Of a stretch of 64,000 bases of DNA, positions 60,346-64,000 are shown piece after piece (position 1 is the stretch's first letter; every line of letters starts with the position of its first letter). The position numbers and the translations under genes are program-made. Source of the DNA: Thamnaconus septentrionalis (Eukaryota; Chordata; Actinopteri; Tetraodontiformes; Monacanthidae). The notes under the pieces were generated by a model that was not told where the DNA came from, did not search any database, and worked only from the letters and a program-made list of their open reading frames with translations. The DNA lies in contig CM020514.1 in NCBI GenBank assembly GCA_009823395.1, positions 7,599,466 through 7,663,465 of the forward strand. Direction: 5' to 3'.

Positions 60346-60776
60346 TCTGCATGAAGACCTGTAGAAGCTGCTTCCACTGTGGTTTCTCTCTAGAATGGTA
60401 TCAAAATGTAAATACTGTCACCTCAGTGAATATTTCTACTGGAATGTTTATGGATTTTATTATGCACTTGCCGCTGGCTCCCGACTGCTGCACCACTGTG
60501 TCTGCGACAAGTCTCGGATTTCAACTCGTCCTTTTCTTCTCGGTTCTCGTCCTTCGTCGTCGAGCGCGTGACGGTGAGCAAGCAAAGACAAACCGAAACA
60601 ACCCGCCTCGCCATCTAAACCATGACGGTGCTACCAGAAGTGGTGACTTGTGGACGGTGGACTTGGAAGACAGATCTGTTGGTATTGGATGGAGCTGAGA
60701 ATCAGATGTCTTGTACATTGTGGGATAAAGTCACTCAAATAAATCAGGGTTGTGTTCTCATTAGCTACTGTATCAT

Positions 60777-61232
60777 CAGTGTTGGCGAGTAATCTATTAC
60801 TAAGTAATCCATTAAACTACTTTTTAAATAAGGGAGTAATATAAACTGCAAAACTGGTAATTATATCACAATTACTTTATCAAGTAACGAGTCCATTGCT
60901 TTTCCAAAATGTTTTGCAAGCTAAAAATGTCTTACTGTCCACAACATGTCTGAAATTTAGAAAAACAACCAAAAACAATGATAATGCAGAGTATTTTAAC
61001 AATATGGGCTGTGTTCATTCATGTTAAGAGGACAGAGAATATTTGCAATCGCAAAATTTTGCACTTTAATAAAGTTCATTCCAAAGCACTGAACAACTGT
61101 TACTTTATATTTCTTTACTGATCTAAAGTGATCAGTAATAAGTGATTGATTACTTATGAAACAAAGTAGTTAAAGAAGTAATTAGATTACTTTTTAAGGA
61201 GGAATCAGTAATCAGTATTCCCAACAACGCTG
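60777..61232. mobile_element. hAT-like MITE (about 456 bp)
   Basis: The left end is CAGTGTTGGCGAGTAATC; the right end, reverse-complemented, is CAGCGTTGTTGGGAATACTG. The CAGxGTTG ends followed by AGTAA-type repeats are typical of abundant fish hAT non-autonomous elements. The interior is A/T-rich, with repeated forms of AGTAAT, GATTAC and TTACTTT towards both ends, and has no coding capacity. An 8-bp target duplication is not clean (left flank TGTATCAT, right flank TTTATTAC). A Tc1 fragment follows within about 60 bases. Confidence 0.65.
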
Positions 61233-61289
61233 TTTATTACATTGTATTTTAAATGGTTTGTTGACACATCGGGCAGCAACTCAATGTGT

Positions 61290-61512
61290 TAAGCCATGGA
61301 GATGATGTGCTGAAGTTCAAAGACAGCATCAGAATGGGGAAGAAAGGAGATTCAAGTCACTTTGAACGTGGTTGTTGGTGCCAGACTGGCTGCTCTGAGT
61401 ATTCAACAATCTCTTGATCCACTGTGATTTTCACATCCATCTCTAGGGTTTACAGAGGACGGTCTCAGAAAGAGAAAACTGTCCAATGAGCAGCAGTTAT
61501 GTGGAGGTTAAT
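61290..61512 (+). mobile_element. Tc1/mariner transposase N-terminal fragment
   Basis: An ATG at 61334 begins MGKKGDSSHFERG, followed in a shifted frame by VVGARLAALSI, then sequence matching the region that encodes the second helix-turn-helix (ATCTCTAGGGTTTACAGAG and AAAGAGAAAA). I recognise this as the start of a Tc1-like transposase common in fish, whose N-terminus is two paired-type DNA-binding helices. Small deletions and a stop break the frame, and the similarity ends near GCAGTTATGTGGA, so the DDE catalytic part and both inverted repeats are missing. It is inactive. Confidence 0.75.
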
Positions 61513-61574
61513 GTCTAATATAGATCACATTTGTCTATCAGTGTTAAACAGGACCCAATCGGACAAAATACAAG

Positions 61575-61720
61575 AAGTATAGTTCCCTTTTTGTCTTGTT
61601 TTTAGTGCTGTGACAGTGTAGTTTTCCAGTCAGGATCAATAAAGTACATCTATCTATTCTATTCTATTCTAAAATTGTTTGATCTGTGTTTCACAGTTGA
61701 TGGATGGATGGATCAGTGGA
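61575..61720 (+). mobile_element. LINE-like 3' tail with short tandem repeat
   Basis: GGATCAATAAAGTACATCTATCTATT followed by repeated ATTCT units looks like the 3' end of fish non-LTR retrotransposons, which end in AATAAAGTA then a microsatellite such as (TATC)n or (ATTCT)n. A short GATGGATGGATG follows at about 61700-61711. No coding part is visible upstream, so the copy is heavily truncated. The exact clade is not determinable. Confidence 0.4.
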
Positions 61721-63019
61721 AACTTTAATACTTTGGGTGAAATATTATTTTTTTCCATACAGTAATAATGGTGCCATTTTTCTTAATGTTAAGTAATAAG
61801 AATTTGAATTTACGATATATAAAACAAACCTCGTGCCAACACTGCAGTATATTTTCTACAGTCTGACTTTTGCGTTTGGTCTCTGAGAGTATTTTTGACA
61901 TTCAAAGAACTAAAAATAAAAGAAGAAAAAAACCCACTAAGACATTTGCCGCTGCCCCAGACTGAGCCGTGTCCGGGATTTTCCAGACTGTCGGGTCAAC
62001 GTGTGAGAGATTCCACTGATGTTGCCTCGTTCTTTCATCAGGTCTCGCCTCCATTAACCTCTTTTATTGAAGTCTCGTCCTGCTTTTTGCAGTCCCGTCC
62101 CACCGGGTCCTCGTCTGTTTGTGCCGCTGCTCTTTCAATTACGGGAAGAGCCAGAGGAAAGTCTGAACACGCCGACGCTTCGCGCGCAAAGCTCTGGCTG
62201 AGCGGCACTCAGGCCGTCGCTGTGTAAATTTCGCGTGTTTAGACTGTTAGAAGGAAAACGACTCTTTCTGCATGAAAGTTGTAGCCAACTGAGTCTTCTT
62301 CCAGAGACGTTTGTCTGCGACAAGAACAGGGCACTAATGCTAGCTAGCTACAAAAACAGGACGGCAAACCTAAAAAGACATTGTTATCGTCAGCCAGTGG
62401 AGGGGTTTGAGCTGCTGACTCGCACTGTGTTTGGGAGAATTTTGGACTTACACTCACGGGAACAGCGTTCTTTTCAACCAAACGCTGAGATGGTGATTAA
62501 ATTTAATGAGTTTTCAGCAGCGTGTGATCTTTTTTGAAAGTTACGCCAGAGGGCTGTTGTTTTTTTTTGTTTTTTTTCTTATGTTATGTTGAAGATATAA
62601 TGGATGTTTTATTTTTGTTTCTGTGCCACATGATGCATTCTGTGCTGAATTGCTGCATTGTGCCCCGTCTAAAAAAGAATTCCGCCAATTTTTCTCTGGA
62701 GGCCTCGAGTCCCCCCCCCCACATACACACACACTCCGCACCCCCGGTGCTGCGATGGACCAGGGACGCGCTTCTCGAGTTGAGCGCCATAAACGCACCA
62801 CGCTCGGGCTCGTCAATGGCTGGTGTCACGCTCTAAGTGTAGCCCAAGAGGGAGATTTGCACCGTTACCAGCTGGCTTTGCTGACACAGAAGAAACCTGA
62901 TTGGCCCACTTCAAATGTAATGCACAAGTTCCCCAACCATGTTGGTTTTTTTTTCCTTTTCGCTCTCCGAACGTCTTCCGTCGGCTCTCTCCCAGGTGGA
63001 TACGTGACATTTGTGGGGG

Positions 63020-63370
63020 GACGTTCCATCTGGCGCGCCAAACTCACGCAGGCGGACGGGATTATTGGCGCACGCGGAGCTCCGAGGTTCTGCTTCAATT
63101 TGATCAGATCGCGGCGCGCGCGGCGCTCAAAGTCAGAGTCGGTGCGATTTCACAGCGCGAATCAAACAGTTCCGCCGTCGTCTCGCGCGCGCAGCACGCA
63201 CGCACGCACGCACGCACGCCACAAAAGCGCACCTCAGTTTCCCGACAAAGCAGCAAAACGCACTCGGCAGCGCTGATGCGAGCTCCGACATGAAGGCAGC
63301 TGCCGGCTGCCAGTGGCACCCGTTTGATATGGCGCGCGCACACAAACACACTCGAGCGCGAGGCATTTTC
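63020..63370. other. CpG-rich stretch near the right end
   Basis: CGCACGCGGAGC, GCGGCGCGCGCGGCGC and CGCCGTCGTCTCGCGCGCGC give high CpG density around a CGCA tract. A 217-codon frame crosses it (62623-63276) but looks random and CpG-driven. It may be a small CpG island or a Z-DNA-prone tract. Confidence 0.35.
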
Positions 63371-63415
63371 ATATCCACACACATCAGTTAAAAGTCATTA
63401 CGCCCCCACCCCAAC

Positions 63416-63447
<32 letters not shown>
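63185..63447. repeat. (CGCA)n and (CA)n tracts
   Basis: CGCGCGCAG then about seven CGCA units (63185-63219), and a CA tract at 63418-63447; the stretch between is CpG-rich. Confidence 0.9.
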
Positions 63448-63450
<3 letters not shown>

Positions 63451-64000
63451 CCGCCGCGCACTCAGCCGCATCAGCAAATTAGCTGAATAAAGAGCCTCTT
63501 TTTGCCTTTTCTTTTGAGTGGCTAATTAGCCATCAGAGCCCACTGCACTGGGAGAAGCGAGATCCATCAAGAGGTAGAGCTTCAAAGAGCAGTTTACGGG
63601 CGCCAAAGCACTTTAATTAGGACCTATTTGTGCGCGAGAGAGGAGAAAAAAAAGGGGGGGAAACATAATTTGAAGCCAAAAGCTGTAACACATGAAGAGG
63701 GTTTGGGGGGGGGGGTAAACAAACTCGGAGACAGCCGCGCGCAGATCAACAGTCAGGAAGGAAAGGAGCTGAATGGGATTAGGCCTGAAGGAATGAGAGC
63801 TGCTCTTCGGCGCTGCGGTGGCCAAACGCTGCCGGAACATCTTGGTTTCTGTTGGATTTGCCGGTGACACGGATGGAACTTGAGAACAACCTTGATGGGG
63901 AAATCTGTGGCTACGCAACCGAGGCACAGCGGGTTTTGTGCTGTTCCTCTGTTGTTGTTGTTGTTTTTTTTGTTAAGATAAATGAAAGGAATAGTGGCGG

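Noticed and set aside
62623..63276. 217-codon + strand reading frame
   Set aside because: CpG-rich DNA with few stops; includes a CGCA microsatellite and poly-Phe run; no recognisable domain.

Overview
This window is vertebrate, almost certainly teleost, nuclear DNA. Bacterial-style gene density is absent. Di- and tri-nucleotide microsatellites are very frequent and long ((GA)70, (GT)51, (TA)40). The transposon debris is of fish-typical kinds: PIF/Harbinger, hAT, Tc1/mariner, L2-like LINE and a short dispersed non-autonomous family. Almost none of the sequence is coding.

The single protein-coding feature I can support is the first coding exon of a Krueppel-like factor gene, klf7, on the + strand (CDS 33012-33113, splice donor at 33114). 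The 34 encoded residues match the KLF7 N-terminus recalled from mammals, with three apparent substitutions, and fit KLF6 less well. The exon lies just downstream of a GC-rich promoter (about 32040-32700) with CCAAT, GC/CACCC, CRE-like and MEF2-like sites and no convincing TATA box. I found no zinc-finger exon and no second coding exon, so 33114-64000 is read as part of a large klf7 intron 1. Whether this is klf7a or klf7b cannot be told from one exon.

Layout. 1-32000: upstream intergenic DNA with microsatellites, several copies of a dispersed repeat carrying a near-palindromic CCCTTTGTGACATCACAAAGGG-like core, a Harbinger transposase remnant (12.3 kb), a MITE with a captured Myb/SANT-like piece (13.9-14.5 kb), a 500-bp polypurine block (26.9-27.4 kb) and a MADF-like remnant (30.9-31.1 kb). 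32000-33113: klf7 promoter, 5' leader and exon 1. 33114-64000: intron 1, with Z-DNA-type and very long simple repeats, further core-repeat copies, an L2-like LINE fragment (51.7-52.0 kb) and a cluster of hAT MITE, Tc1 fragment and LINE-like tail (60.8-61.7 kb). Between these lie repeat-free, homeodomain-motif-rich stretches that are reasonable candidates for conserved regulatory elements. Conservation could not be tested here.

I did not find a new enzymatic or defence system. The most interesting observations are the dispersed family that may have seeded CRE-like palindromes around klf7, the PIF/Harbinger remnants carrying DNA-binding domains, the (CA)n-(TG)n hairpin, and the candidate intronic regulatory blocks.
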